Positions 34,935 through 43,501 of a stretch of 64,000 nt of DNA are shown piece after piece. Where the stretch lies: the NCBI RefSeq assembly GCF_002019855.1, contig NZ_CM007717.1, forward strand, positions 248,001-312,000. The letters run 5' to 3'. The notes under the pieces are model-generated. The model had not been told where the DNA came from. It saw only the letters and a program-made list of their open reading frames with translations, and did no database searches. A program made the position numbers and the translations under genes. The stretch's first letter is position 1. Each line of letters opens with the position of its first letter. Source of the DNA: Streptomyces antibioticus (GTDB lineage: Bacteria; Actinomycetota; Actinomycetes; Streptomycetales; Streptomycetaceae).

Positions 34935-36324
34935 GGGTGGCCTCGCGGGGGTGGGAGTGCTCGGTGCGGAACAGGGCGGCGGGGTCGTCGACGTCGACGG
35001 CGTGGTTCAGGACGAACTCGTAGGCCGCTCCCCGTTCCGTCTCCGCCGGGGAGGTGGCGAAGGCGAGGCTGGGCAGGTAGGGCATGTCGGGGAGCGGGAG
35101 GTGCAGCATCAGGGGGTTGGCGACCTTGGCGATCGCGGTGGCGGTGCTCTGCGCGGGGGCGTTGACGACGAGCATGACGCCGACCTCCCGGGGCGGGGTG
35201 GGGTCGGGTTCGATGTCGTCGAGGACGGCGTTGTGGCCGTAGAGGCGGATGTCGAGGCCGTAGTCGTCGTCGTTCAGCGCGAGGGTCTGGCGGACGCGGT
35301 CGGTGAGGACGGCGCGCAGACCGGTCGCCCATTCCTCGATGTGGGCGGTGATGTGCGGGTCGCGGATGCCGGTGAAGGAGACGGTCTGGTAGCCGGTGAC
35401 GCGGGCGCCTTCGAGTTTGATGGTGTGCTGGTCGGCCGGTTCGAAGCGGGATCCCTCGACGCGGACGCGGCGGTGGTCGAGGGCGGTGTAGGTGGCGTCG
35501 GTGACGTCGAGGGTGCCGGCGGGTTCCCGCATCCGGTGGGGGTCGGCGGTCTCGTAGAGCATGTGGGCGGCGACCGAGAGGGGGGTGCAGACGTTGTCGG
35601 GGTCGAGGGGTTCGATGACGAAGCCGTCGTGGTCGATGGTGGCGAAGACGCCGCCGAGGCGGGGGTCGGTGGTGGCCTGTCCGCCGCATTCGACGATCTT
35701 GGCGGCGTGCCAGGCGGGTCCGGCCGGCATGCCGCGCATCAGGGGGACGACGGCGGCGAGGGCGGTGTCGGTGGCGCGGCCGGCGAGGACGACCTGGGCG
35801 CCGGCGCGGAGGGCGTCGGCGAGGGGTTCGTGGCCCATCATGCCGACGACGTGGGTGCAGCTCTCCAGGGTCTCCGGGCTGAGCGGTCCGTGCGGGGCGA
35901 GGGGGTGGATGCGGCCCGCGTCGAGGTGTTCCTTGAGGACGGCGGTGTCCTGCTCGCTGTAGACGCGGGCGATCCGCAGGTCGAGTCCTTCCTCGGCCAT
36001 GACGTCCTCGGCGAGTCCCGCGACCCAGTCGACGCCGGAGTCGGTGCCGCTGGTGCCGCAGGAGCCGACGACGAGCGGGATGTCCGCCCGGGCGGCCGCC
36101 TTGAGGAGGATGCGCAGGTCGCGGCGGACCGCCGCCGCCGTGGTCTTCGGCAGGCCGGCGCCGAGGTAGTAGGGGCCGGAGTCGGTGGAGCCGCCGTCGA
36201 TCGCGATGACGTCCGGGCCGAGGGCCAGGCCGCGTTCGACGGACTCGGGGGTGAAGCCGGCGCCGAGCATGCCGGCGGGGGTCAGGACTCCGACACGGGT
36301 GGCCGTGTCACGGGACGGGGGCAT
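34927..36324 (-). CDS. AtuA-like (DUF1446, acyclic terpene utilisation) family protein
   Basis: This is a 465-residue cytoplasmic protein. TRVGVLTPAGMLGAGFTPESVERGLALGPDVIAIDGGSTDSGPYYLG is the conserved start, followed by IPLVVGSCGTSGTDSGVDWVAGL, VVGMMGHEPLADALRAGAQVVLAGRATDTAL and AKIVECGGQATTDPRLGGVFA. The family was named for terpene degradation in Pseudomonas but is wide-spread near acid-catabolic genes, so terpenes should not be assumed here. It overlaps the ATPase gene by 17 bp and DUF4387 by 8 bp, forming a five-gene operon. Confidence 0.92.
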   Translation of the reverse strand: MPPSRDTATRVGVLTPAGMLGAGFTPESVERGLALGPDVIAIDGGSTDSGPYYLGAGLPKTTAAAVRRDLRILLKAAARADIPLVVGSCGTSGTDSGVDWVAGLAEDVMAEEGLDLRIARVYSEQDTAVLKEHLDAGRIHPLAPHGPLSPETLESCTHVVGMMGHEPLADALRAGAQVVLAGRATDTALAAVVPLMRGMPAGPAWHAAKIVECGGQATTDPRLGGVFATIDHDGFVIEPLDPDNVCTPLSVAAHMLYETADPHRMREPAGTLDVTDATYTALDHRRVRVEGSRFEPADQHTIKLEGARVTGYQTVSFTGIRDPHITAHIEEWATGLRAVLTDRVRQTLALNDDDYGLDIRLYGHNAVLDDIEPDPTPPREVGVMLVVNAPAQSTATAIAKVANPLMLHLPLPDMPYLPSLAFATSPAETERGAAYEFVLNHAVDVDDPAALFRTEHSHPREATHA

Positions 36325-37423
36325 GCGGGGTCTCCTCGGTGGGGTCGGTCGGGTGCGGGAAGATCCGGAGGTCGTCGGCGGGGAGGCTGACGACGATCTC
36401 GCCGTCGGTGACGGGGCGGGTGGTGGTGACCACGACGGGGGTGCCGCCGATGCGGATGAGGTAGCGGTGGTGGTCGCCGAGGTAGGCGCGGTTCTCGACC
36501 TTGGCGGTGACCGCGCCCGGCGGTGGCGGGTCGGTGGTGCCGCCGCGGTGCAGGGTGATGTTCTCCGGGCGGACGCAGATCTTCACGGGGCCCGGCCGTG
36601 TGCCGGTGTGCCGGACGGTCAGCGGTTCGCCGATGCCCTCGACATGCACCTGCGCGTGGTCGCCGTCGGCTCGGGTGACGGTGGCGGCGAGGATGTTGGC
36701 GGTGCCGACGAAGCCGGCCGTGAACAGGTCGGCGGGGTGCTCGTAGATCTCCTGCGGGGTGCCGACCTGGTGCACCCTGCCGTGGTTCATCACGGCGATG
36801 CGGTCGCTGAAGGACAGTGCCTCGTCCTGGTCGTGGGTGACGAAGACGGTGGTGACGCCGACCTGGGCCTGGAGCACCTTGAGCCATTGGCGGGAGCGGT
36901 CCCTGAGTTTGGCGTCCAGGTTGGAGAAGGGTTCGTCCAGGAGCAGCAGGTCGGGCGGGTGGGCGAGGGCGCGGGCCATGGCGACGCGCTGCTGCTGGCC
37001 GCCGGAGAGCTGGTGCGGGTAGCTGCGGGCGTGGTCGCCGAGTTCGACCAGGTCGAGGACTTCGCGTACCCGGTGCTCGCGTCGGGCCTTGGGGGTCCTG
37101 CGGAGCTTGAGGGGGTAGCCGACGTTGTCCGCGACGGACAGGTGCGGCCAGATCGCGTAGGACTGGAACACGACGCCGCAGTTGCGGTGTTCGGGCTCGA
37201 CGTTCGTGCGGCCGTGGTCGAAGACGACGCGGTCGCCGAAGGCGATGCTGCCCGAGTCGGGGGCGTGCAGTCCCGCGATGGACCACAGGGTGGTGGACTT
37301 GCCGCAGCCGCTGGGCCCCAGGAGCGTGAAGATCTCGCCGTCGTGGACCGTCAGGGAGAGATCGTGGAGCACGGTGCGCCGGGCGAACGACTTGCTGATT
37401 CCGTCGAGGTGGAGGCTAGGCAC
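36308..37423 (-). CDS. ABC transporter ATP-binding protein (iron/polyamine type)
   Basis: This is a 371-residue ATPase of the PotA/FbpC/MalK class. Walker A is GPSGCGKST near residue 38, Q-loop [17 protein letters not shown], signature [15 protein letters not shown], Walker [16 protein letters not shown] and H-loop THDQDEA. A C-terminal TOBE domain (residues 270-355: [32 protein letters not shown]) follows. GTG 37423 overlaps the permease stop by 8 bp. It powers the importer encoded by the next two genes upstream. Confidence 0.93.
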   Translation of the reverse strand: MPSLHLDGISKSFARRTVLHDLSLTVHDGEIFTLLGPSGCGKSTTLWSIAGLHAPDSGSIAFGDRVVFDHGRTNVEPEHRNCGVVFQSYAIWPHLSVADNVGYPLKLRRTPKARREHRVREVLDLVELGDHARSYPHQLSGGQQQRVAMARALAHPPDLLLLDEPFSNLDAKLRDRSRQWLKVLQAQVGVTTVFVTHDQDEALSFSDRIAVMNHGRVHQVGTPQEIYEHPADLFTAGFVGTANILAATVTRADGDHAQVHVEGIGEPLTVRHTGTRPGPVKICVRPENITLHRGGTTDPPPPGAVTAKVENRAYLGDHHRYLIRIGGTPVVVTTTRPVTDGEIVVSLPADDLRIFPHPTDPTEETPHAPVP

Positions 37424-39158
37424 GGGGGCGCACCCCCAGCAGGGCGCGTCCGGCGCCGAGGACGACCAGGGTGATGACCATCTGGATGACTCCCAGGGCG
37501 GCGACACTGCCGCCGATGCTTGTCGCCGCGAGTTGCAGCATGGTGAGGCCGAGGACGGGTGTCCTGTCGGTGACGAGGAAGACGGCGGGTTCGGCGTCGT
37601 TGAGCATGGCCACGAAGAGCAGCACGAACGACGCGCCCATCGCGGGTGCCACCAGGCGCAGTACGACGGTGCGCATCGCCGTCCACCAGGTGGCGCCCGA
37701 GGTGCGGGCGGCCTTGTCGAGGTCGGCGCCGATACCGGCGAGCGCCGGGTAGAAGGCGCTGTAGCCGAGGGCGAGACTGCGCACGGCGAACGCGATGCCG
37801 ATGCCCCACAGGCTGGCGCGGACGGCGCCGGAGCGGTCGAGCAGCGCGAAGCTCCAGAAGAACGCCATGCCGGTGACCAGCGCCGGCATCATGCGGGGCC
37901 ACATCATGCCCTGCTGGAGCGACCCCCGGAACCGGAACCGGGACCGGTGCGCGATCACGGACAGGACGGCGATGGCCACGGTTGTCAGGGCGCCCCCGAT
38001 CCCCGCGATGAGAAGGCTGTTGACGATCGAGTCGGTGTAGAGCGGGTTGTCGAACACGGCGTTGAAGTTGTCGAGCGTCAGCACGCTCCACGGGGAGACG
38101 AACGGGGACAGGATCGAGGTGAACGCCGTCATCACGACACCGGCCAGCGGGACGGCCACGGAGATCAGCAGATACAGCGCGATCCCGGCCGCGAGGAGCC
38201 AGCGCGAGGGACCGAGGGTGAGGATCCGCACGCCGGTGGGTTTCCCGGTGGTCGTGGTGAACCGGGCGGTGTCCCCCACCAGCCGGTTGCGCAGCAGGAG
38301 CAGTCCGGAGACGGCGACCAGCAGGAACACGGCGCCCGCGGACACCAAGCCTTGCTGCGACGCGTTGACCCAGTGGTCGTAGAGGTAGGTGGAGATCAGG
38401 CTGATCTTGTTCGAGAAGCCCAGGATGAGGGGGAGGCCGAGGACCTCCATCGACAGGGCGAAGACGAGCAGGGCGGCGTTGGTGATCGCCGGACGCAGCA
38501 GCGGCAGGCTGACGGAGACCAGGCTGCGCAGCGGCCCTGCGCCGAGCGTGCGGGCGGCGTCCTCCAGGGCGGGGTCGACGGCCAGCAGGGTGCCCCGGCA
38601 GAGCAGGAAGATCGTCGGAGCCGCGACGCCCATCGCGACCAGGGCCATTCCGGGGATGCTGTAGAGGTCGACGGGCATGGCGAGGAAGGTGTGCGTCGTC
38701 AGCCAGGACGACGCGAATCCCGCCGGCGTCCACATGGCGGCCCATCCGATGACGAGGACGAGGCCCGGCAGGGCGATCGGGATCAACAGCAGGGTCGTCA
38801 GGACGCGGCGTCCCGGTATGTTCGTGCGGGTCAGGAGCACCGCGCAGGTGACGCCGACCAGAAGGGATCCGGCGGTGTTGAGGGCGGCGAAGAGGACCGA
38901 GTTGGCCACGGCGGTCCACCAGTCGGGGTCGGTGACCAGGGTGTGGAAGTTGTCCCAGGTCGGACGGCCGCCGGAGGCGTACAGCGGGGTGGACCACAGG
39001 GAGGCGGCCACCACCGGGACGAGCGGGCCGACGATGACCAGGAGGGCCAGGGCCCACAGGAGGTAGTGGCTCGCGTTCGTGGAGAACACCCGTCGGCGGG
39101 GCGGCCGGGGCGGTGGCGCGGGAGTACGGGGCGGTGGCCGCAGCGGGGTGACGCTCAT
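37416..39158 (-). CDS. fused two-domain ABC permease (FbpB type)
   Basis: This is a 580-residue protein with two permease halves, each with six or so helices and an EAA loop (GVAAPTIFLLCRGTLLAVDPALEDAARTLGAGPLRSLVSVSLPLLRPA near 190-240, and AGIGADLDKAARTSGATWWTAMRTVVLRLVAPA near 480-510). Fused permeases are usual for iron(III), phosphonate and related anion importers. A Pro/Arg-rich N-terminal 30 residues (PPPRTPAPPPRPPRR) precedes helix 1. ATG 39158 overlaps the binding-protein stop. Confidence 0.93.
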   Translation of the reverse strand: MSVTPLRPPPRTPAPPPRPPRRRVFSTNASHYLLWALALLVIVGPLVPVVAASLWSTPLYASGGRPTWDNFHTLVTDPDWWTAVANSVLFAALNTAGSLLVGVTCAVLLTRTNIPGRRVLTTLLLIPIALPGLVLVIGWAAMWTPAGFASSWLTTHTFLAMPVDLYSIPGMALVAMGVAAPTIFLLCRGTLLAVDPALEDAARTLGAGPLRSLVSVSLPLLRPAITNAALLVFALSMEVLGLPLILGFSNKISLISTYLYDHWVNASQQGLVSAGAVFLLVAVSGLLLLRNRLVGDTARFTTTTGKPTGVRILTLGPSRWLLAAGIALYLLISVAVPLAGVVMTAFTSILSPFVSPWSVLTLDNFNAVFDNPLYTDSIVNSLLIAGIGGALTTVAIAVLSVIAHRSRFRFRGSLQQGMMWPRMMPALVTGMAFFWSFALLDRSGAVRASLWGIGIAFAVRSLALGYSAFYPALAGIGADLDKAARTSGATWWTAMRTVVLRLVAPAMGASFVLLFVAMLNDAEPAVFLVTDRTPVLGLTMLQLAATSIGGSVAALGVIQMVITLVVLGAGRALLGVRPRA

Positions 39159-40276
39159 CGGTCGTACGCCTTGTTCCAGCGTGCGACGATCTCCGGCTGC
39201 TTCGTCACGATGTCGTCGAGGTATCCGGCCGGATGCAGGTTCCCCGCGCCTACGACGGCTTCGACCGCCGGGAGCCCGTAGGCGCAGTCGACGCCGTCGC
39301 GGTAGGGGGTGAACCCGCCCTCGCAGGCGGCCTCTTGGCCCTCGACCGACAGCAGGAAGTTCACGAAGAGCTTGCCGGCGTCCGGGGAGGCGGCCTCGGC
39401 GGTGACGGCGACGGCTCGTGGGAGGAGGGGTGTCGCGTCCTTCAGGTAGGTGTAGTCGAGGAGTTGCGCCGCCTCCTCGCTCTCGATCAGGGCCCGGACC
39501 GAGCCGGCCACGAAGTAGGCCGCCTGGTACTGGCCTTGGGCGAGTTTCTGCATCAGGTTGCCGTTGCCGGACTCGACTCCGCTGGTGCGGCCCAGGGTTT
39601 CGAGGTTCCGCCATCCCGACTCACCCTGCCGGGAGGTGTAGTTGCTGACGGCTCCGAAGGCGATGGGATTGCTGATGTCCGTGGTCGCGACCTTGCCCTT
39701 GAGGGACGTCGACAGCTCGGCGAGGGAGGTGAGGTCCCCCGGCTGCCTGTCCTTGGGGATCAGTGCGGTGTTGTAGACGGCGACGAGGGGGTCCTCGGAC
39801 ATGGCGACCACACCGGGGGCGAGCCGCGCGTAGGCGGGGAGGTGGCGGAGGTTGGGGTCGTCGTAGTCGAGGACGTTGCCGTCGCGGACGAAGGTGAGCA
39901 TGCCGACGGCGTCGGTGGCCATGACGACGTCGGCGGTGCGCACGCCGGTGGCGGTCTCGGTGGCATAGCGCTGGAAGGTCTGCGGGTCGTTCATGTTGAG
40001 CACGCGGACGTCGATGCGGGGGTACTTCGCCTCGAACGCCTTGGCCAGCGGGGCCGTCTGGTCGGCGTCGGCGTTGGTGTAGAGGAGGACCGAGCCCTGC
40101 TTCTCGGCGCGGGCGACGGTCGCCGCGTCGAGCGGGGTCACCGGCGAGGCCCGGCCGACGTCGACCGACGGGGTCGGTGCGGTCGGCCCGGACGTCCCGG
40201 TGGAGCCGCCGCACGCGGTGAGGACCACCGCGCAGGCCGCTGCCAGCGCGCCGGCTCTGGAGAGTGAGATCGTCAT
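39155..40276 (-). CDS. ABC transporter substrate-binding lipoprotein (iron/thiamine/polyamine-like, SBP family 1)
   Basis: This is a 373-residue binding protein. The lipoprotein signal MTISLSRAGALAAACAVVLTAC has its Cys near residue 22. The mature part resembles AfuA/FbpA: GSVLLYTNADADQTAPLAKAFEAKYPRIDVRVLNMND, VYNTALIPKDRQP, PDAGKLFVNFLLSVEGQEA. Although the fold is that of metal-binding proteins, members also bind organic anions, and the AtuA/DUF4387 genes suggest a carbon source. ATG 40276 has a strong SD (GGAGG). It is the first gene of the operon, behind a promoter overlapped by two operators. Confidence 0.92.
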   Translation of the reverse strand: MTISLSRAGALAAACAVVLTACGGSTGTSGPTAPTPSVDVGRASPVTPLDAATVARAEKQGSVLLYTNADADQTAPLAKAFEAKYPRIDVRVLNMNDPQTFQRYATETATGVRTADVVMATDAVGMLTFVRDGNVLDYDDPNLRHLPAYARLAPGVVAMSEDPLVAVYNTALIPKDRQPGDLTSLAELSTSLKGKVATTDISNPIAFGAVSNYTSRQGESGWRNLETLGRTSGVESGNGNLMQKLAQGQYQAAYFVAGSVRALIESEEAAQLLDYTYLKDATPLLPRAVAVTAEAASPDAGKLFVNFLLSVEGQEAACEGGFTPYRDGVDCAYGLPAVEAVVGAGNLHPAGYLDDIVTKQPEIVARWNKAYDR

Positions 40277-40287
40277 CGATCCTCCAC

Positions 40288-40301
40288 TATTTGCTATAGC
40301 A
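40288..40301. promoter_or_regulatory. GntR operator, site 1
   Basis: TATTTGCTATAGCA contains the perfect palindrome TGCTATAGCA (40292-40301). It lies within the untranslated leader of the importer operon, 12 bp upstream of the ATG 40276 codon. It differs from sites 2 and 3 at one base. Confidence 0.8.
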
Positions 40302-40315
40302 GGAGCAGTGGAAGG

Positions 40316-40343
40316 AGGTTATTTGCTACAGCATGTTTGTCAA
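40316..40343 (-). promoter_or_regulatory. promoter of the importer/AtuA operon
   Basis: On the minus strand TTGACA (complement of 40338-40343) and TAACCT (complement of 40316-40321) are separated by 16 bp. The start would be near 40309, leaving a leader of about 33 nt before ATG 40276. Operator site 2 lies between the two boxes. Confidence 0.7.
40320..40333. promoter_or_regulatory. GntR operator, site 2
   Basis: TATTTGCTACAGCA is identical to site 3 in inverse orientation. Its centre is 32 bp from that of site 1, three helical turns. It covers the spacer of the importer promoter. Confidence 0.8.
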
Positions 40344-40383
40344 CAGGTTGCGCAGGGATCCTGCCGGGCGCTGCCCGTGAGCG

Positions 40384-40412
40384 TTGACCCGTCGTGCTGT
40401 AGCAAATACCAT
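40384..40412 (+). promoter_or_regulatory. promoter of the gntR-type gene, leaderless
   Basis: TTGACC (40384-40389) and TACCAT (40407-40412) are separated by 17 bp. Seven bases further on is the A of ATG 40419, so transcription and translation start together; there is no SD. Operator site 3 lies in the spacer. Confidence 0.75.
40395..40408. promoter_or_regulatory. GntR operator, site 3
   Basis: The complementary strand reads TATTTGCTACAGCA, identical with site 2. It lies between the -35 and -10 boxes of the regulator's own promoter, implying autorepression. Confidence 0.8.
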
Positions 40413-40418
40413 CCCGGC

Positions 40419-41138
40419 ATGAGTCGGCTCCCCCATCTCCCGTCACCGGTGACCCTCGGCGATCAGGCGTACACGGCGATCCGCGAGGCCATCGTCAGCG
40501 GTGCGCTGAAGCGCGGGGAGAAGGTCACCGAGCGGGGGCTGGCCGAGTCGCTCAACATCAGCGCCACTCCGGTCCGTGAGGCGCTGCGGCGGCTGGAGCA
40601 GGACCGTCTGGTCGAGCGGACGGGGCCCCGGTCCGTGTGCGTCGCGAAGTTCGGCAAGGAGGAGCTGCGCGAGTTCACCATGATCGAGGACGTGCTGCGG
40701 GCCCTCTCCGCCCGGCTGGCCGCGGAGAAGGCGACCGCGGCGCAGCGGCGAGAGATGTCCGCCTGCCTCGACGAGGCGCAGGCGTTGCGGAGCGAGCTGG
40801 ACGGCGGCTCTCCGGGCAGCGCCGAGGAGCTGCGGATCGTCCTGGAGATCCAGCGGCTGATGCGGCACTTCCACGCGCTCGTGGACCGGGCGAGCGGGAA
40901 CGCGACGCTGGTGCAGATGCTGAACACGGTCGACGCCTTCGGTTCGGACGAGCGGCAGAGCAGTGTGCTGTCCGAGGTGCGGGGCGAGGACCGGGAGGCC
41001 GTCGACGAGCGGTTCCGGCAGCACCGCGCCATCTTCGAGGCCATCGCCTCAGGTGACGGGGACCGGGCCGAGGAGCTGATGAGGGCGCACAGCCGGGTCT
41101 CGAACGCCTCGCGGATCGAGACCCGTTTCTCCGACTGA
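40419..41138 (+). CDS. GntR family regulator, FadR/FCD subfamily
   Basis: This is a 239-residue regulator. The winged HTH is at residues 8-75 (LGDQAYTAIREAIVSGALKRGEKVTERGLAESLNISATPVREALRRLEQDRLVER). The FCD ligand domain has EFTMIEDVLRALSARLAA, with potential metal His at HFHALVDRASGN and FRQHRAIFEAIASGDGDRAEELM. FCD regulators usually sense organic acids. It is divergent from the importer/AtuA operon, and three near-identical 14-bp sites lie between them. It probably represses both. Confidence 0.95.
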   Translation: MSRLPHLPSPVTLGDQAYTAIREAIVSGALKRGEKVTERGLAESLNISATPVREALRRLEQDRLVERTGPRSVCVAKFGKEELREFTMIEDVLRALSARLAAEKATAAQRREMSACLDEAQALRSELDGGSPGSAEELRIVLEIQRLMRHFHALVDRASGNATLVQMLNTVDAFGSDERQSSVLSEVRGEDREAVDERFRQHRAIFEAIASGDGDRAEELMRAHSRVSNASRIETRFSD

Positions 41139-41144
41139 CCGCGC

Positions 41145-41729
41145 CTACCGGCCGGCCCCCGGGGCGCCGGCGCGCAGGCCGTCCATGACGAGGTCGAGGA
41201 GGCGGGCGGCGCGGGGGCGCCAGTCGTCGGTGGGGGCCAACTGCCACAGGCCGCCGATGGCGAGGATCAGGTCGTCGGGGGTCATGCCGGGCCGGATGGT
41301 GCCCGCCGCGTCGTTGGCGCGCAGGAGCAGTTCGGCCGCGTCGGCGACGGGTGTGTGGGGCGGCTTCACCGGGCCCCCCGGCGTGCTGGTGGCGAGGCGG
41401 ATCGCGTCGGCGAGGCCCGCCTTGGTCATGGCGAACTCGGCCAGCCGGTCCATCCAGGCGCGCAGGGCCCGGTCCGGCGGCAGCTTGTCGAGCAACTGGG
41501 CGGCGCTGTCGGCGACCTGGCGCATCTCGTGGCGGTAGATCTCCAGGACGAGCGCCTCACGGTTGGGGAAGTTGCGGTAGAGGGTGCCCTGTCCGACGCC
41601 CGCCTTCTTGGCGATCACGCTGAGCGGGGCGTCGGGGCACGCCGTCAGCTCGGCCACGGCGACTTCGAGGATGCGTTCACGGTTGCGTTGGGCGTCCGAG
41701 CGCAGGGGCGCGTCCTTGTGGTGCTGCAC
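41145..41729 (-). CDS. TetR family transcriptional regulator
   Basis: This is a 194-residue protein. HTH: RERILEVAVAELTACPDAPLSVIAKKAGVGQGTLYRNFPNREALVLEIY (residues 17-65). The C-terminus with LPPDRALRAWMDRLAEFAMTKAGLADAIRLA is common in TetR regulators of oxidoreductase genes. GTG 41729 follows GAGGAGAGTCGA. It converges on the GntR gene with a 6-bp gap and is divergent from the aldehyde oxidoreductase operon, with two strong dyads in between. Confidence 0.93.
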   Translation of the reverse strand: MQHHKDAPLRSDAQRNRERILEVAVAELTACPDAPLSVIAKKAGVGQGTLYRNFPNREALVLEIYRHEMRQVADSAAQLLDKLPPDRALRAWMDRLAEFAMTKAGLADAIRLATSTPGGPVKPPHTPVADAAELLLRANDAAGTIRPGMTPDDLILAIGGLWQLAPTDDWRPRAARLLDLVMDGLRAGAPGAGR

Positions 41730-41774
41730 TCGACTCTCCTCGGGGGTGCGTGACCGAACCCCACCCTTGCTAAG

Positions 41775-41788
41775 CGGACAACTGTCCG
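41775..41788. promoter_or_regulatory. TetR operator 1, inside a promoter
   Basis: CGGACA-AC-TGTCCG is a perfect 6-bp dyad. It occupies the 17-bp spacer between TTGCTA (41767-41772) and TACGTT (41790-41795), a plausible promoter for the oxidoreductase operon with start near 41802. Confidence 0.7.
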
Positions 41789-41804
41789 TTACGTTTTCCG
41801 GTAG

Positions 41805-41818
41805 CGGACGATTGTCCG
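41805..41818. promoter_or_regulatory. TetR operator 2
   Basis: CGGAC-GATT-GTCCG is a second dyad of the same type, 30 bp downstream of the first, just after the predicted start of the oxidoreductase transcript. Two TetR dimers could bind on about the same face of the helix. Confidence 0.7.
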
Positions 41819-41927
41819 GTTGGGTTCACCATAGCCCCGGCCCGGTCATGCCCGGAAGCCCGAGAACCGGAGACCGGAACCCCGAAAGCTGGAAACCGGA
41901 ACCCCGAAAAGCGGGAAAGAAGCGTTC

Positions 41928-42508
<581 letters not shown>

Positions 42509-42512
<4 letters not shown>

Positions 42513-43501
42513 GGGAGTTCGACTACCGCAGGGCCGACGACGTGCCCGGAGCCGTCGCCCTGCTCGACTCCGACCCGGACGCGCGCTGCCTCGCGGGCGG
42601 CACCAACCTGGTCGACCTGATGAAGGCCGGTGTCGAACGCCCGGCCCGGCTGGTCGACGTCCGCCGGCTGCCGCTGGACCGCATCGAGCCGACCCCGTCC
42701 GGCGGCCTGCGGATCGGCGCGACCGTCACCAACAGCGACCTCGCCGCCCATCCTCTGGTCCGCTCCCGGTACCCCGTGCTGGCGCAGGCGGTGCTCGCCG
42801 GCGCCTCCGGCCAGTTGCGCAACATGGCCACCGTCGGCGGCAATCTCCTCCAGCGCACCCGCTGCGCCTACTTCGCCGACACCACCGGGCCCTGCAACAA
42901 GCGCTCCCCCGGCACCGGTTGTCCGGCGATCGAGGGCGAGAACCGCAACCACGCCGTCCTCGGCGCGTCCGCGCACTGTGTGGCCGTACACCCCTCGGAC
43001 ATGGCCGTCGCACTGGCCGCCCTGGACGCGGTGGTGCACTACGAGACCGCCCAGGGGCCCGGTGAGCTGCCGCTCGGCTGGTTCTATCTGCCGGTCGGCG
43101 ACACCCCGCAGCGCGAGACGGCCCTGCCCCCTGGCGCGCTGATCACGAGCGTCAGCCTGCCGCCGGCCCCGGTCGCCCTCCGGTCCCGCTACCGCAAGGT
43201 GCGCGAGCGCGCGTCCTACGCGTTCGCCGTCGGCTCGGTCGCCGCCGCGCTGGAGGTGCGCGACGGTGTCGTGCGCGAGGTGCGGCTGGCGTTCGGCGCG
43301 GTCGCCTCCCGGCCCTGGCGGGCCCGCGCCGCCGAACGGACCCTCACCGGCGCGCCCGCCGACGCCGCGTCGTTCGCGGCCGCCGCCGACGCCGAACTGG
43401 CCGCGGCCCGGCCCCTGTCGGACAACGGATTCAAGGTGGCCCTGATGCGCAACCTGACGGTCGCCGTGCTCGGCGAACTCGCCGAGGAGGCCGCGCGATG
43501 A
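42509..43501 (+). CDS. molybdenum aldehyde oxidoreductase, FAD subunit with extra Fe-S loop (PaoB/YagS-like)
   Basis: This is a 330-residue FAD-binding subunit. CLAGGTNLVDLMK binds FAD diphosphate (residues 30-42), and ASGQLRNMATVGGNLLQRT is the second flavin loop. Between them and the C-terminal domain the loop RCAYFADTTGPCNKRSPGTGC adds Cys119, Cys129 and Cys138, with Cys157 (AHC) further on. This is the pattern of the additional [4Fe-4S] cluster known from PaoB and separates this enzyme from ordinary xanthine dehydrogenases. ATG 42509 overlaps the previous stop. Confidence 0.92.

Noticed and set aside
34927..36324. Terpene degradation enzyme as suggested by the AtuA name
   Set aside because: None of the other acyclic-terpene genes (carboxylase, acyl-CoA enzymes) is present; the neighbours are an importer and DUF4387.
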